From: Gaertneriomyces semiglobifer
Taxonomy: Eukaryota; Chytridiomycota; Chytridiomycetes; Spizellomycetales; Spizellomycetaceae
Assembly: GCA_025558075.1 (NCBI GenBank)
Contig: JAHLKF010000007.1
Coordinates: 372,001 to 436,000 of the forward strand
Length of the DNA: 64,000 nucleotides
Direction: 5' to 3'
Shown here: positions 9,710 through 20,990 of the stretch, in pieces
Layout of the letters: every line of letters begins with the position of its first letter
How positions within the stretch are numbered: the stretch's first letter is position 1
Notes under the pieces: model-generated
The model's input: only the letters and a program-made list of their open reading frames with translations
Told to the model about the DNA's origin: nothing
The model's database searches: none
Made by a program: the position numbers and the translations under genes

Positions 9710-10636
9710 ATGATCCGATACCACGCTTGGATCTATCCTGGAGCCCCTGCGCAGGACGCTCCGCTAACATATCGTTCGAACCGCATACACGTGCTGCGGG
9801 TGCAGTATTTCACGGTGCAAAATGACGGTAGTTTGAAATTTCTCCTGCAAGATGAGGACGACTTGGATGATACAGAGAATGGGTTTAGTGCCGCGAATCT
9901 GGCAGACCTCAAGGCTCATTGCGATGAAGTCTTGGTCACGGTGTCTTGCTCCATTGCTGCCTTCAGGGCCGTATATGCCAGTGGTGATCGAATGCAATGT
10001 TTTCTCGCAACATTAATCACGTTTTGTTCACAGTGGGATGTCGCCGGTATCGATTTGGACTTGGAGGGTTACGCTCATTGGAGCCAGTGTGACTATGGCG
10101 AATACAAGCGCCTTGTTTCCGACTTGGGTTGTGGGCTCCGCCGATGCGGAAGGAAGTTGGCCATTTGCTGTCCAACCGACTACACCCCCGAAAACCAGCC
10201 TTATGCCTTCCGGTACGATGATATCCGAGACCTTCCGGTCGACTACATCACCGCCATGTGTTACGACTACCATTACTTGGACGAGTTGGGTGCCCCAATT
10301 GCACCTTTGAAATGGATTCACCAGTGGAGTTGCTACTTGTTATCTTTGTGCGCCCCTGAACGAATTGTTATAGGTCTTCCGTCCTACAGTTACCGCTTGG
10401 ATAAGCGGGGACAAGCCGTAGAGAACATCACCCTCGAACAGGCCAAGAAAGCTGGTGTGTACAGGTCAGAGCTTAGGGATCAGTCAAGCGGTGAGGTCAT
10501 CGTAGACGAAGAAGCAACTACGTGGGTCATATGTGATGCTCTCAGTTTGACCCAAAAAGTACAGACAGCCCAGCACGCTGGAGCCACGCAAGTTAGTGTT
10601 TGGCATTTGGGTGGGAACGACTGGCTCGCAGTGTAA
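9710..10636 (+). CDS. Glycoside hydrolase family 18 protein, cytosolic type
   Basis: Intronless, 308 residues, a single GH18 TIM barrel. The catalytic strand reads VAGIDLDLEGY near residue 120: the GH18 signature DxxDxDxE with catalytic Glu and the two nearer Asp intact, but the first Asp is Ala. VTVSCSI and the tyrosine-containing MCYDYHYL further on match the conserved barrel strands; GLPSYSY near residue 222 is another. GH18 enzymes cut chitin or related N-acetylglucosamine polymers, and some members are inactive lectin-like proteins. No signal peptide, chitin-binding domain or GPI signal is present, so an intracellular role, or a chitinase-like protein outside the secreted set, is likely. 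Confidence 0.8.
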   Translation: MIRYHAWIYPGAPAQDAPLTYRSNRIHVLRVQYFTVQNDGSLKFLLQDEDDLDDTENGFSAANLADLKAHCDEVLVTVSCSIAAFRAVYASGDRMQCFLATLITFCSQWDVAGIDLDLEGYAHWSQCDYGEYKRLVSDLGCGLRRCGRKLAICCPTDYTPENQPYAFRYDDIRDLPVDYITAMCYDYHYLDELGAPIAPLKWIHQWSCYLLSLCAPERIVIGLPSYSYRLDKRGQAVENITLEQAKKAGVYRSELRDQSSGEVIVDEEATTWVICDALSLTQKVQTAQHAGATQVSVWHLGGNDWLAV

Positions 10637-10767
10637 ATATGTCACGAACCAAAGTATACATTGAAAAGATACACGATACATAAACTAATTTACAACATTA
10701 AACCTACCTATGAATGCCTACCGATCTGCTCTATCTAGCTACCTATACATCTATCTGTCGGCGACAT

Positions 10768-12004
10768 CTATCGCTGATGCTGTTTGCCAATGTTGGCTGC
10801 TGTGTCGTAGCCGTGTGGATTACGCAATGTCCAATTCCAGGCGTCCCTGCACATGGTTTGTACAGACTCTAATGCTGACCACTTCATCTTGATTTTTGCC
10901 TTGGCTGGGTTGGCAACAACTTGAGCGACATCGCCCGGTCGTCTCCCAGCCTGTTTCCACGGAACAGCACGCTTTGAAACCTTCTGAACAGTTTCGATCA
11001 TGGACATAACAGAGATTCCCTTTCCACGTCCCATGTTGAAGATTTCACAGCCGCCCCCTTCGGATGAGAGAAGGTGAGCATGCCCCAAGGCAGCAACGTG
11101 CCCTTTGGCTAGGTCAACAACGTGAATGAAATCGCGGACTCCTGTTCCGTCCTCAGTGGGCCAGTCCATACCCGTTACTTCTACATGACTACGTTGACCC
11201 ATGGCGACTTGGACAACCAATGGCATCAAATTACCCGGTTGGCCTTTGGGTGCTTCGCCGATGAGCCCGCTCTTGTGAGCTCCGACGGGGTTAAAGTATC
11301 TCAACAAGACAGCACCAATGTTTTCTTCAGCATTGCAAAAGTCTTGAATCAAGTATTCAGTGGTAAGCTTAGAGCGTCCATAGGGGTTTGCTGGGTTCGT
11401 TTCATGGCATTCCGGGATAAGGTCAATGCCAGTCTTTGGTGTACCATACACGGCGGCGGTGGAGGAAAAGACAAGCCGACGTACGTTATGCTTTTGGATA
11501 GCACGCAATAGTGTGAGGGATCCGAAGATGTTAACTTGGTAGTAGTCCAGCGGGTTGCTCACGGAGTCGGGAGCAGACTTCAATGCTGCAAAGTGGATCA
11601 CTGCCCATATAGGATGTTCACTGAAGATACGGTCGAGGAGGTTGGAGTCTTGGATGTCCCCATAGTAAAAGGTGACCTGGGAACCAGTTAAACCTTCAAC
11701 GCGCAGGAGCGATTCATTCGACGCGTTGCTCAAGTTGTCGATAACAGATACCTCATACCCTTGCTTAGTAAGCGAAAAAAAGAATTCAGCTTCTTGTTGG
11801 AATCGCAGCCAGTGCCAGGCACACGATGAATAGGTCGTGGGACGAGCGTAATGGAACACTTACCTGTAGGAGCTCGAGGACGGTATGAGATCCGATGTAG
11901 CCAGCGCCTCCTGTTACTAGTACGCGCTTGGCAGTAGTGGATGAAGCATCATTGGCACCGTTGCAGGTCGCCGTCGTCGACGGCCTCCTTGTTAAGTCAA
12001 CCAT
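10768..12004 (-). CDS. GAL10: UDP-glucose 4-epimerase
   Basis: Two exons: 12004-11864 and 11763-10768, with a 100-base intron (GTAAGT donor; acceptor ACTAAG); 378 residues. The Rossmann NAD site GGAGYIGSH, the catalytic SSTAAVYG serine/threonine region and the YGRSK tyrosine-lysine pair are intact, and FNMGRGKGISV and VPWKQAGRRPGDVAQ are family hallmarks. It interconverts UDP-glucose and UDP-galactose in the Leloir pathway. It ends after the epimerase domain and lacks the C-terminal mutarotase domain fused in budding-yeast Gal10. It is divergent from the family 2 glycosyltransferase 0.9 kb away, which needs a UDP-sugar donor. Confidence 0.95.
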
Positions 12005-12907
12005 TTTGGACTGTGTTGAGTGAGAAGCTGGGGGAGGACGCCAACGAGAGCTGCAATATTTATTTATTGTGATTTTTTCTATTCATCGTAAAGCGGAGCT
12101 CCACCATCTACCGGGATTTTGGTTTTTTTTTGGCATTGCCCAAATTCCATGCCAGCCAGTCGTCGAAGGCTGACAGATCGGATTGCGGCCTTGCTAATAA
12201 GGTGCATGAACCCGAATCCGTCGCATTAACAGTTTCAGTTGTGATCGGAATGAAAAACTTTTATTGCGATTTCTGAGATAACAACCAGAGAGGAGCTTGC
12301 CGCATATGCCTAGTGCGATCTCTTCGTTCTTCTCCGATTTTATCATTGCGGAGCGAAGCCACAAAATGGTCTGCGTTACCAGCAAGTTTCTCCGCTATTG
12401 TTTCCGTGGGCAATCTACGGAACTATGCGGAAGAAACCGCACGCTATGGCTCCTTATTCATGGCCGAGGGTCCATGAGCCGATACGGCCGATGGCGCAAT
12501 ATGTGCTGCACCGGCGGAAAATAGAAGCGAAGTCAACGCGGCGCGTGCAAATTGCGGAACTATTTTCCCACACGCGAAAAATGATCCGGTCCAGAACTTC
12601 ATGAATTAAGTGCCTGGACTCTGGAGCCTCGGCGAAAAGCAAAAAAAAAAATGAGAGAGAGATTGGGAGGCCAGCGGTAGAAACGTGAGCACCGCGAAGA
12701 TACCCCAAAAATAAAAAATGGGTGAATAAACGGCAAGTGTTCGAGAGCAGAGCCACTGCGAACTTCTTGAACTCAGCATAGACCCCAGGTGTAGAAAAAG
12801 GGCGGCAGAGAGAGAGAGGAAGCGCAGGTGCAAGAGCGGCATCTACATCTTTGCACGAGTCAACACACACAAAGCCGAACAAAGTAGATTAGATATAGAT
12901 AGCCAAG
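12005..12907. other. Divergent promoter region
   Basis: About 0.9 kb between the epimerase (minus) and the polysaccharide synthase (plus). Purine- and pyrimidine-rich stretches, for example (AG) runs near 12655 and 12810; no coding exon recognised. Confidence 0.5.
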
Positions 12908-15040
12908 ATGGGTGCTGTCTCTGCTATGCTCGCGCTCCATCCGTACTTGGTAGCCTTCACCTTCATTTTCCTGTTCCTGTATGGCTGCTGGGCAGGTATC
13001 ATCTGCCCGCTGGGGCGTGCTCTGCGCATTCGGTTTTTCCTGGAGGGATACTCGCACAAATCGCACATCATGACGACGGTATTCTCGGCTTTGGTGGGTT
13101 TGGCGGTGCCCCTGGGTCTTTTGGGTCTTTCTTTCCGGTACTACGGCGTGGCTGAAGGCTGGAAGCCCGCCAATTACTTTGATACCGTATGGCAAGCCTG
13201 CGAGTACTGGACCAATTACGAGCAGTTTCAGCAGATTCCGGCGGTTTTCTGGTATATTTACGGTAGTCAGTTCCTTATGACATTCCTGGAGGTCATTTTC
13301 GTGTTTATCGCCGTGTGGCCACCAACGCCTGCCCCTGCCACTGAGCCTGCGCCTCTGAACCACGCGTGGATCGTCGTTTGCCACAACAGCTCTGGAATTC
13401 TTCAGCAGACCTTGCCTGCGCTGTTGAAATTCGTTCGACCGTGTCAGATTTACATTGCCGATAATGGATCAAACGCCGAAGAGCAAGCCTTGACAGACGA
13501 GCTCTGCCAACGCCTTTCCAATGAATATTATGCCAATCGCCCTAATCAGGTTGACGCCGTCACTCAAGTTCAGGTGACTCATATTCCTATCGGAAGCAAG
13601 ACCCTCGCGCAGTATGCCACGGTTCACTATATGCTTGAACAAGTGAAATGCGCAGGCAGTCCTATTGACACAGTTACGATTATTGATGACGACGTGATTC
13701 CCCCTCCTACCTGGTGCTATTCGTCTGTCGATCGTAAGCTTAGCTGCGAAGGCACCGTTGCATTGGCATATCCCCTGCGGGCCGGAAACCCAAATCAAAG
13801 TGTTTGCAGCACTCTTCAAGATGTCGAATACCTCGGAGGCAATGTTCATCGATTTGCACAGGATGTTCTCGGATCACAACTTTGGGCATCTGGAGCAATC
13901 GCCACTTGGCGCTTGGAAATTCTGAAAAACGTGCTGGACAGGCATTGCACTGTGTTTAATGGAGAAGATTTGGAGATGGGTTATATTCTTCACAAATTGT
14001 CGGGCCGCCAAACAGACAAGTTTGGGGTTGGGGTGCCGCTGAAGATTGGTTGGGTTTCCGACTGTGTGGTGCCGACCATTGTTCCGCCGTGCACGTACCA
14101 TTGGTATGACTTTATTCCCGCTGGACGGAAGAAGAAGTGGAACGTGAAGCCATGCTCCTGCGGTGAGCATTCGTTTTTCAACCAGCGGCTGCGGTCCTGG
14201 GATCCGGCATCCCATCAATACCTGTTCAAGTTTATCCAAATTATCTTTTCTCGAGGCGGTGCGTGGAGCGTTCCAAAGAACTTTATTCGCGTGCTGTGCA
14301 CGTGGAAGGTTATCGGCATTTTACGAGAATACTCTTTGTACATCACACTGATCTACTCCTTTGCCCGCGCGCGTGGATCAGACCAGTGGATTGCAATGGG
14401 AGTTTTCTGGGCTGACTGTCTGATGATCGCTTGGGCCCATCTATCTGCGCGGTCAGTCCTTACGTCTTGGAATCTACGCAAAATCGGCATGTCTTTCCGG
14501 CCGGATATTGTTATGGTATACCCGATCCTGTATGGATTCCCTTACGAATTCATCGTGCGTTTCGTGGTGCTGCTATACACGTACATGTACTACCTGTTTG
14601 CGAAGCCATTCCCGAACACGATTCGTGACCAAGTCATGGCAAACCCTGGGTTGGCAGAAACGCTCCACTCTGCCTGGCGCAAAAAAGACGATACCGTCGA
14701 CGTGGTCACACAGGTCGCGACGGAACCTCCAAAGGATGAAGTACTGCTGGCGGATGACAAGGAGTCGCTTGTTACGGGGCCGGTTCCTTTCATGCCTTTC
14801 ATCACTGATGACGATCTCCACGACGAGCTGAGCATGGGAGACCGAGTTGTCAAGCACAAGCGATCCCAAAGTCTGTCGACAGCAGCGCTGAGCCCGCCGA
14901 AGAAAGTATGGAGAAACCTCAGTTTGAGGCATCCCAAGAGACCAGCCAGTGCTGCATATCCTGCATACAATCCCACAGTAGACAGCGTGGCAGAGCTTAT
15001 GGCAGACAGCGGCTCTAGCAGCAGTGGGAGTCTTGTATAG
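12908..15040 (+). CDS. Membrane family 2 glycosyltransferase (hyaluronan/cellulose-synthase-like)
   Basis: Intronless, 710 residues. Two N-terminal transmembrane helices (about 10-32 and 55-77) and a third (about 115-137) precede a GT-A domain. This carries the UDP-binding ADNGS, the metal-binding IIDDDVIPP (DxD), acceptor motif SGAIATWR and the NGEDLEMG general-base motif. The processive-synthase motif appears as QRLRSW, one residue longer than the usual QxxRW. At least four more membrane helices follow, then a disordered Ser-rich tail. Such enzymes polymerise and extrude beta-linked polysaccharide from UDP-sugars across the plasma membrane. The exact polymer cannot be told from sequence. 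The epimerase next door may supply donor sugar (inference). Confidence 0.85.
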   Translation: MGAVSAMLALHPYLVAFTFIFLFLYGCWAGIICPLGRALRIRFFLEGYSHKSHIMTTVFSALVGLAVPLGLLGLSFRYYGVAEGWKPANYFDTVWQACEYWTNYEQFQQIPAVFWYIYGSQFLMTFLEVIFVFIAVWPPTPAPATEPAPLNHAWIVVCHNSSGILQQTLPALLKFVRPCQIYIADNGSNAEEQALTDELCQRLSNEYYANRPNQVDAVTQVQVTHIPIGSKTLAQYATVHYMLEQVKCAGSPIDTVTIIDDDVIPPPTWCYSSVDRKLSCEGTVALAYPLRAGNPNQSVCSTLQDVEYLGGNVHRFAQDVLGSQLWASGAIATWRLEILKNVLDRHCTVFNGEDLEMGYILHKLSGRQTDKFGVGVPLKIGWVSDCVVPTIVPPCTYHWYDFIPAGRKKKWNVKPCSCGEHSFFNQRLRSWDPASHQYLFKFIQIIFSRGGAWSVPKNFIRVLCTWKVIGILREYSLYITLIYSFARARGSDQWIAMGVFWADCLMIAWAHLSARSVLTSWNLRKIGMSFRPDIVMVYPILYGFPYEFIVRFVVLLYTYMYYLFAKPFPNTIRDQVMANPGLAETLHSAWRKKDDTVDVVTQVATEPPKDEVLLADDKESLVTGPVPFMPFITDDDLHDELSMGDRVVKHKRSQSLSTAALSPPKKVWRNLSLRHPKRPASAAYPAYNPTVDSVAELMADSGSSSSGSLV

Positions 15041-16215
15041 GTGTCTGCCGTTCCATTTCGAGTAGTATAGACTTGATATTTGGTTAGATAGGATATCGTA
15101 GGGAGTCAGTTCATCCGATCACGGATGCTGGACCTGGATGGTCTCCTTTGCCAATCGTAATTTATTTGAATAAAGAATGATGTTTGCTTCCACAAGATTT
15201 CAATCAATTGAAACTGGTTCCATTTCTCTCGGGAGAAGATCCCTTTCCTACGGACAGCAACGGCTCTGTAGTGCGCCAAGCGCCTTGTTTGGATGACTGG
15301 TAAACGCTCTCAGAACGTAACTTTCATCAACGGATGACCTTACAGTGCTTATACCAGTGCCTGTTTCGCTGTGCTGGTACCTCTATATCAAACATGCCGT
15401 GATGTCTGCCATGGTTCGCATACTTTGGAAATCTGGTACCTCAGCGGGATTTCCAGACCAGATGATCCGTGTATCCTCTTGCCTCAAGTCTACCACGACG
15501 TTCGATTATGTCAACTCGTCAGATTCGGCTCCTCTCCCACAGCCATATTGCACGCGAAAAGATCATAACAAAAAACAGAAAACAAAGGAAAATGTAGCAG
15601 CAAACAATCGAAGAATCATATCATCAAGATAGAACAAGAGCGGCCGGTGTGCTAGGTGAGCGGGGTCTGCAGGCTGCTTAGAGCGACATAATGTTGGAAG
15701 CTCTGATCTAGTCAGGTGGCGTGGCACTGACGGGGGCGCGTTACGTGGTCCTCCCAAGCTGATGAAGCAGGATCATCCACACTAACGCGAACACCGCACA
15801 TTCACCCTCAACCGAACGATGGAGCCTCATGCGGAGGGTGAGGCGTCTAGAATGTTCCGTGGGCACACGCAAAGCTCGGTAGTAGGCCAGGCGCAGCCGA
15901 CTCCTTTCAGTTCGCCTTCGCCGAGGCCTTTCGCCTCTCCTGAGGGGACGAACAAGAGTGCAAGTTTCCGCAAACGTAATCCCCATCACCAAACGGCACA
16001 CCCAATTGCTCGCTTCGCCACTGGCTCATTACTTACCAAAGCCTTTGTCGAAAAGCAGGTGCGCTTATATGTAGTTCGTCCTGTAAAGTGTATTCCGTTC
16101 TCTCGTATTCTCATTGTCATCATTCATTCACAAGACCATTAACCCTTCCTCGTCTTCATTGGCGCAATCGCGGATGAGGTGCCAGGGATGTAGGGCTGCT
16201 TCCTATGGATGGAAT
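15041..16215. other. Intergenic, undecided short ORF
   Basis: 3' region of the synthase gene. A plus-strand ATG frame at 15819-16142 begins as a Ser/Pro-rich peptide and has a GTGCGC donor-like site near 16058, but no partner exon was found before the next, minus-strand gene. Confidence 0.35.
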
Positions 16216-16808
16216 TCAATGCGTAATACAAAATTCCCATCTTTCGCGTAGGAGAGAAAGTTCTTTGACCAAGCGTCCAACGATCTCCCAGTCTTCAAAC
16301 CGGGAGGCCACCTGTAGAACCGCAATTTCATCAATGTAGCTGTAGCTACCAATCCACTTTCCCACGTATAATCGGCCAGTCCTCTGTGTGGCAACGATGC
16401 CAAATGCTGCCAATCGTGCCAGTGCCTTCGATTTCTTCTCAGCTTCATAATTCATGGCGTCGACATTTTGTCGTTGGCTGTCCAGTGCCGCACTAATAAC
16501 CTTAAAACGTTTTAGTGGTGTCGTCCCGCAGCTTGCTCTTGTCTTCCTACATTCTAAAAATACCACGTCAATCATGCGGCCGTGCACCGTGAGCCTACCG
16601 ATACCGTCATGTTTAAATGCCCATGCCATCTCCACATCTGATTGAATGGCCCAAGTTCGCGCAATCAACGTATTCGGTTGCGATACCCCAGTAGAGGCGT
16701 TCTGTTTCGCTATTGTCGGAGGATTTGCACAGCACAAGGTGCTTCTCGATAATTCTCGGCGAAGGCCTGATCCTCTTCTTCTTGCAGCAATGAAATCAAA
16801 AAGGTCAT
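16216..16808 (-). CDS. Unknown protein, two exons
   Basis: Best model: exon 16808-16736 (ATG, MTFLISLLQEEEDQAFAENY), intron 16638-16735 (GTGCTG donor, CAATCAG acceptor), exon 16637-16216; 164 residues. The second exon has an ordered-looking sequence (MAWAFKHDGIGRLTVHG ... GRLYVGKWIGSYSYIDEI ... WEIVGRLVKELSLL) with no family I recognise. The donor is weak, so the N-terminus is provisional. An upstream ATG frame at 17170 (MEAETATASVVCSDWQ) could be another exon, but I could not join it. Confidence 0.4.
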
Positions 16809-18585
16809 ATTGTCATAGTCCAGTTACTTTCTTCTATAGCAGGAAAACTGACTGGACTGTGACAAAGACGTCCGCTTTATCTTTCCTCTTCCGGTACGTC
16901 TTCCTCCTTGGCTGGGCTGGGACCCGACGTCCCATTCGTGCCCGTGTCCCCTTAGAGCTGGAAGCTCTAGGAACATGACAAAGTACAGAAACTGAACAGA
17001 CGGCACTATCTAGCCTTGTCGACTGACTCTGAGTGTGAGTAATGGTCGGCCTAGGCTCAACTTCTTCGATGAGGCGAGCTTGGAAAGACCGGACGAATAT
17101 TGACTTCCCCCTGGGACGAACACCTGCCAATCCGAGCACACCACGCTCGCCGTAGCGGTCTCGGCTTCCATACTACTGACTATTGGTCACACTCAATTTG
17201 CTGACTAGATGTCCCGGTAGAGAACGTACTACCTGCGCTTTGCGCTGGCTCAGATTAGCGACGAACTTGCGAAGCGTCCACTTTTGAGCGGCATCTTGGG
17301 TTTGAATCGTATTATTGAAGCAAGGTGCGACAGCGGCCTCCAAGTAGGCGACGTAGTACTACCAAGTACCGGCGACGTACCCGTTCAGAAAACAACTGAC
17401 GTTCGCCAGCGGGAAACGAGCTAGGACTTCAACGGCCGTACAGTACACATGGCATTGGACACTTCACAATGCAAGAGGTTAATGAACCTGCCATGGGGGC
17501 AAGGCAAAAGCGAAGAAAGTCATACGTACTTGTTGCACGACACAAACCACCGATAAGGGGGATAGCTGAGGTGAGATGATGTGTGAGAAAGTAGGGAAGA
17601 TGGGAGAAGGACGAGTCGCTTTATATATGCACGCGTCAATCTATCTGATTGGTGGCACAGCGCGTATGGCACAGCAGAAACCCTAGCCCAGAAAACGTGA
17701 CTCCGCCGTCGTAGGTGGGCGGAGTTTGATTACGTAATGAGGGTTTTGTTGTACCAGCGTGTTTCCTGCCAGGAGAAACCATCAGACGGGTGAAAATGGT
17801 TAAATACTGCTCGGAATGATGGAGACACATGCGAAACTATTAGTGGCATCTCCAGTGGCCCCCTCTCGAGCGCCGGGCTACTGATATGTATTATGCCACA
17901 CGGATATGGACATTTTCGGGGGGCCATAGCAGACACAGAGAACCCGGAGGGCTCAACGGGCCAAAACGCACGGTCGGATTGGTAGAAACACATAGGCAAA
18001 CACGTAGAAAAGCACCGGAAACAGCTCCGGGAACGCTGTCGAGCACCATTAGACCAAGTTTGGAGTGCTTGCTGTTGATATCTCACCTACGCAGTGATCC
18101 TCTTTCTCCTTACCCGTGGCCACCCTCCAAACCTTCGGACGGCTCCCGGCCTGCCATATGTGGTTTTGAGGCGTATCGTTTTAATCCGTTGATCTGAGAT
18201 CTCAGGCAAACCTGGTGCTTCTCTCAATCAGAATTAATGACTTGAGGGACCAGAAGCCGAGATCACCCGTTTGCACTGTGCTATCAGCCGAGTCTATTGA
18301 TTGTCGTCTAGGACCTTGGCTGCAAGTAGTCCTATGTTTGAACTTTGGAGACGCATGTGCAACACGGTGGGGCATGTCATTGGATTCATGGTCTCTTGCT
18401 AGTGGCGTGCTAGTCAGGAAATAACAGCCCGGCATCATCCTTACAGCGCCCGAATTTTGATGAATACGAAATGGTATTATTATATTCATTAGCAACCCGT
18501 AGCAACATCCAGTACGGTGATCGTCAACCCCACAAAACTCATTGTCCCCAACTAATGCATGGTATCCACGAGTATCTTAGCACCA
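16809..18585. other. Intergenic, nothing recognised
   Basis: Nearly 1.8 kb with short ORFs on both strands only, apart from the possible upstream exon on the minus strand near 17170. No RNA gene or transposon end seen. Confidence 0.4.
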
Positions 18586-20990
18586 CTATACGTCCTCCTT
18601 CTCAACGTCATCCTTTTCATTCTCGAGGTCCTTTGCCTTAATTTCTTCTTCAATCGGATCCGCAGGAGCTGCGCGCATTGGACTTAGTGGTGGCGCACTT
18701 TTCCCTTGAGTGCTGAAACTCTTTCCGCCCTGTGATAACTGTCCAAGCACCTTGAACCGCGCCGCAAACTTTGCCAACTTATTCACGTTATGGTGGAATG
18801 CCGAAACCTGACCGGCGCCAGCCGCTGAGCGAATAACACGGCAGATATTGTTGATCTTGTCCTGATGCTCCTTGCCGAATGGTTTTCCTTCCGTCACATA
18901 AAACGGTACGTCGTAGCGATCACGGTTTGGAGAACCCGTGCTTGCAAGAAAGTCAATAGAACCGCGACCAGACATGTTGGAGCGCAAGTCCATAGAGCCT
19001 TCTCGAGTCGTTGGCGAACCTAGAGCCTGGCCAGACCGAACGAACTGAGCGTCCGAATAAGATTTGCTGCGCGAGTCTGAGGCCGCAAGCTTCTTAACGT
19101 AGGCACTGGTGTTGTGGTCAGGTGCGAAGACCACAATCGATATTTTCGCACCGAACAAGGATACCAGGACACACGAAGTGCCGATGAAGATACCCCCACA
19201 CATGATAATGTAGCGACCGGCGAATGAGTTCACGAGTGCGTACACTGCCAAGCAGATGGTCAGGATAAAGGTCGTACAAAAACTAGCGGCAGCAATGGCT
19301 TTGGATTCGTTCAACATTGATGTAAGGTCTTTCAACTTCAAACTGAAGAAGATGCAAGCCGACAGCATTGCATACTTCAAGCCAAGGACCACACCAATGA
19401 AGACCTGGGTATTTCGAGACTGGCAAGCGTAGTAAAAGTTGTTCCCACCGTCCAAGGAAATCATCGTCGCCGTGAGTGGATCGTAGGCCGTCCACACAAT
19501 ATACACGATGGCGTTGATACCGCAAATGGCGAGGACCCATTGCATGATAGCAAGGTTGCTTCCATTGTATTGAATCACTCGAGACGAGCTGAACAAGAAG
19601 ATCCGGTACAATCGGTAGGATTTCATGATAATGGCCGAGAATGTGATGTCGAAACCAAGACCAAGCAACCAAGGCAACGATTTACAACCAATGTCGATGG
19701 TCCTTTGGCTGGCCGATTCAAGCGGTTCTTGAAAGCTGATGGCGATCATAGAGCTGTAGGCCAAGAGTAATCCAACAATAATGACATTGTTGAAAAAGTA
19801 CGACGAGCCTTTGATAAGCGGCGTATTCTGGTAAATGAATGCGAAAGCCGCCGCACCCAATGTCGCAAGAAGTCCCAAACCACCGAGAAGGAAGAAAGCA
19901 TATATAGATCCAGGCGATATAGCGTTTGGTGGGAAAAGTGTGTTCAATACTTGCGCTTTGTAAGACGGTAAGAATTGGTTGAGTGATTGCGAGTCAAATT
20001 GCATAAACGTCTGAGTTGCACCAGAGCTAGCAACTTCCGAAATGAAATCCCGGTTCCGGTTGAGTCGGTTGAAAGTATCAGAGATGCCTTTGACGATGTG
20101 AGGTGGCGTTCCAGCAGGCACACCTACACCACGGTAAATTCCTTCGACAAAGTTGATACCTAGGGTTTTGAAAGTAGGTGCCTCGATCTGTGCGAATTCA
20201 AACTCGGCGGCAATGGCGATGACACGAATTTTCGAAGCATGAGCCCCCAACACCACGGGCGTCGTAGTCCAAACTGCATCATAAACCCCATCTATGGTCT
20301 TGGTCAACGCGGTATCGGCACCGTCACCAGCAGAGTGATAGGCAAACTTGATATTGGTCAACCGCTTCAGTCGCAACGAGCCAACTTCGAAAACAGTTCC
20401 CAATCCAGCGCCAGAAACACTGATTTCCCGCGCAGCGCACGCAGCTACGAAGTCCGCCCAGTTCAATATCGGGCTATCAATAGGCACCGCAAGGACAAGC
20501 GGTGTGTAGGTATGAATGTACGCAATCTCAATGTCATCCTCACTGTAACCAGCGGGGATAACCTTGTCACTTACAACCGACGGAAGACGCGGTTGCAAGA
20601 AAATGTGCGGCAGGTTGATGAGAGTGATCTAACAAACAGTTATTCAGTTGGCGCTCTGCGGCTTTATCTTGAATGAACAACACTTACAACTGAGCCGTCC
20701 TTAGGATGCTCCTTCACTTGACGCCATCCAGCTGCTCCGGATTCCGCGGGTACATAGTCCATCTCCGCTTCATACGGTGTTGAGCCTTGCCAAGCGTTAA
20801 CCGCGGGATCATTGAACCATGTTTCGTGCAGCTGGGCGATCGATGCAGAGCCACCGCCTTGCTTGAATGGTACCAGATATCGAAAATTCCCATTGGGCCA
20901 GGTATAAGAGGAATCACCAGCTGCAGCAGCGATGCAAACAAGCAAACCCTGACAGACCAGACTGAACAATATACCCGGCTTGAAAACCAT
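18586..20990 (-). CDS. TctC/Bug solute-binding domain fused to class C-like 7TM receptor
   Basis: Exons 20990-20688 and 20628-18586 with a 59-base intron (GTAAGT...GTTAG, phase 0); 781 residues. A signal peptide (1 to about 24) precedes a complete Bug/TctC-type domain (about 35-335). The first strand and loop are YLVPFKQGGG, then INLPHIFLQP, VSGAGLGTVFEVG, FAYHSAGDGADTALT, RVIAIAAEFEF and GVPAGTPPHIVK. In bacteria these bind carboxylates for the tripartite tricarboxylate transporters. Seven hydrophobic helices follow (about 340-605), with class C/GABA-B-like landmarks: LGFDITFSAIIMKSYRLYRIF, and a last helix ending AKISIVVFAPD. The tail (about 175 residues) is Ser-rich. Predicted plasma-membrane receptor for a small carboxylate (inference). 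An arrestin-like gene is the next gene on the same strand. Confidence 0.85.

Noticed and set aside
15819..16142. A Ser/Pro-rich plus-strand frame with a donor-like end
   Set aside because: No following exon before the opposite-strand gene.
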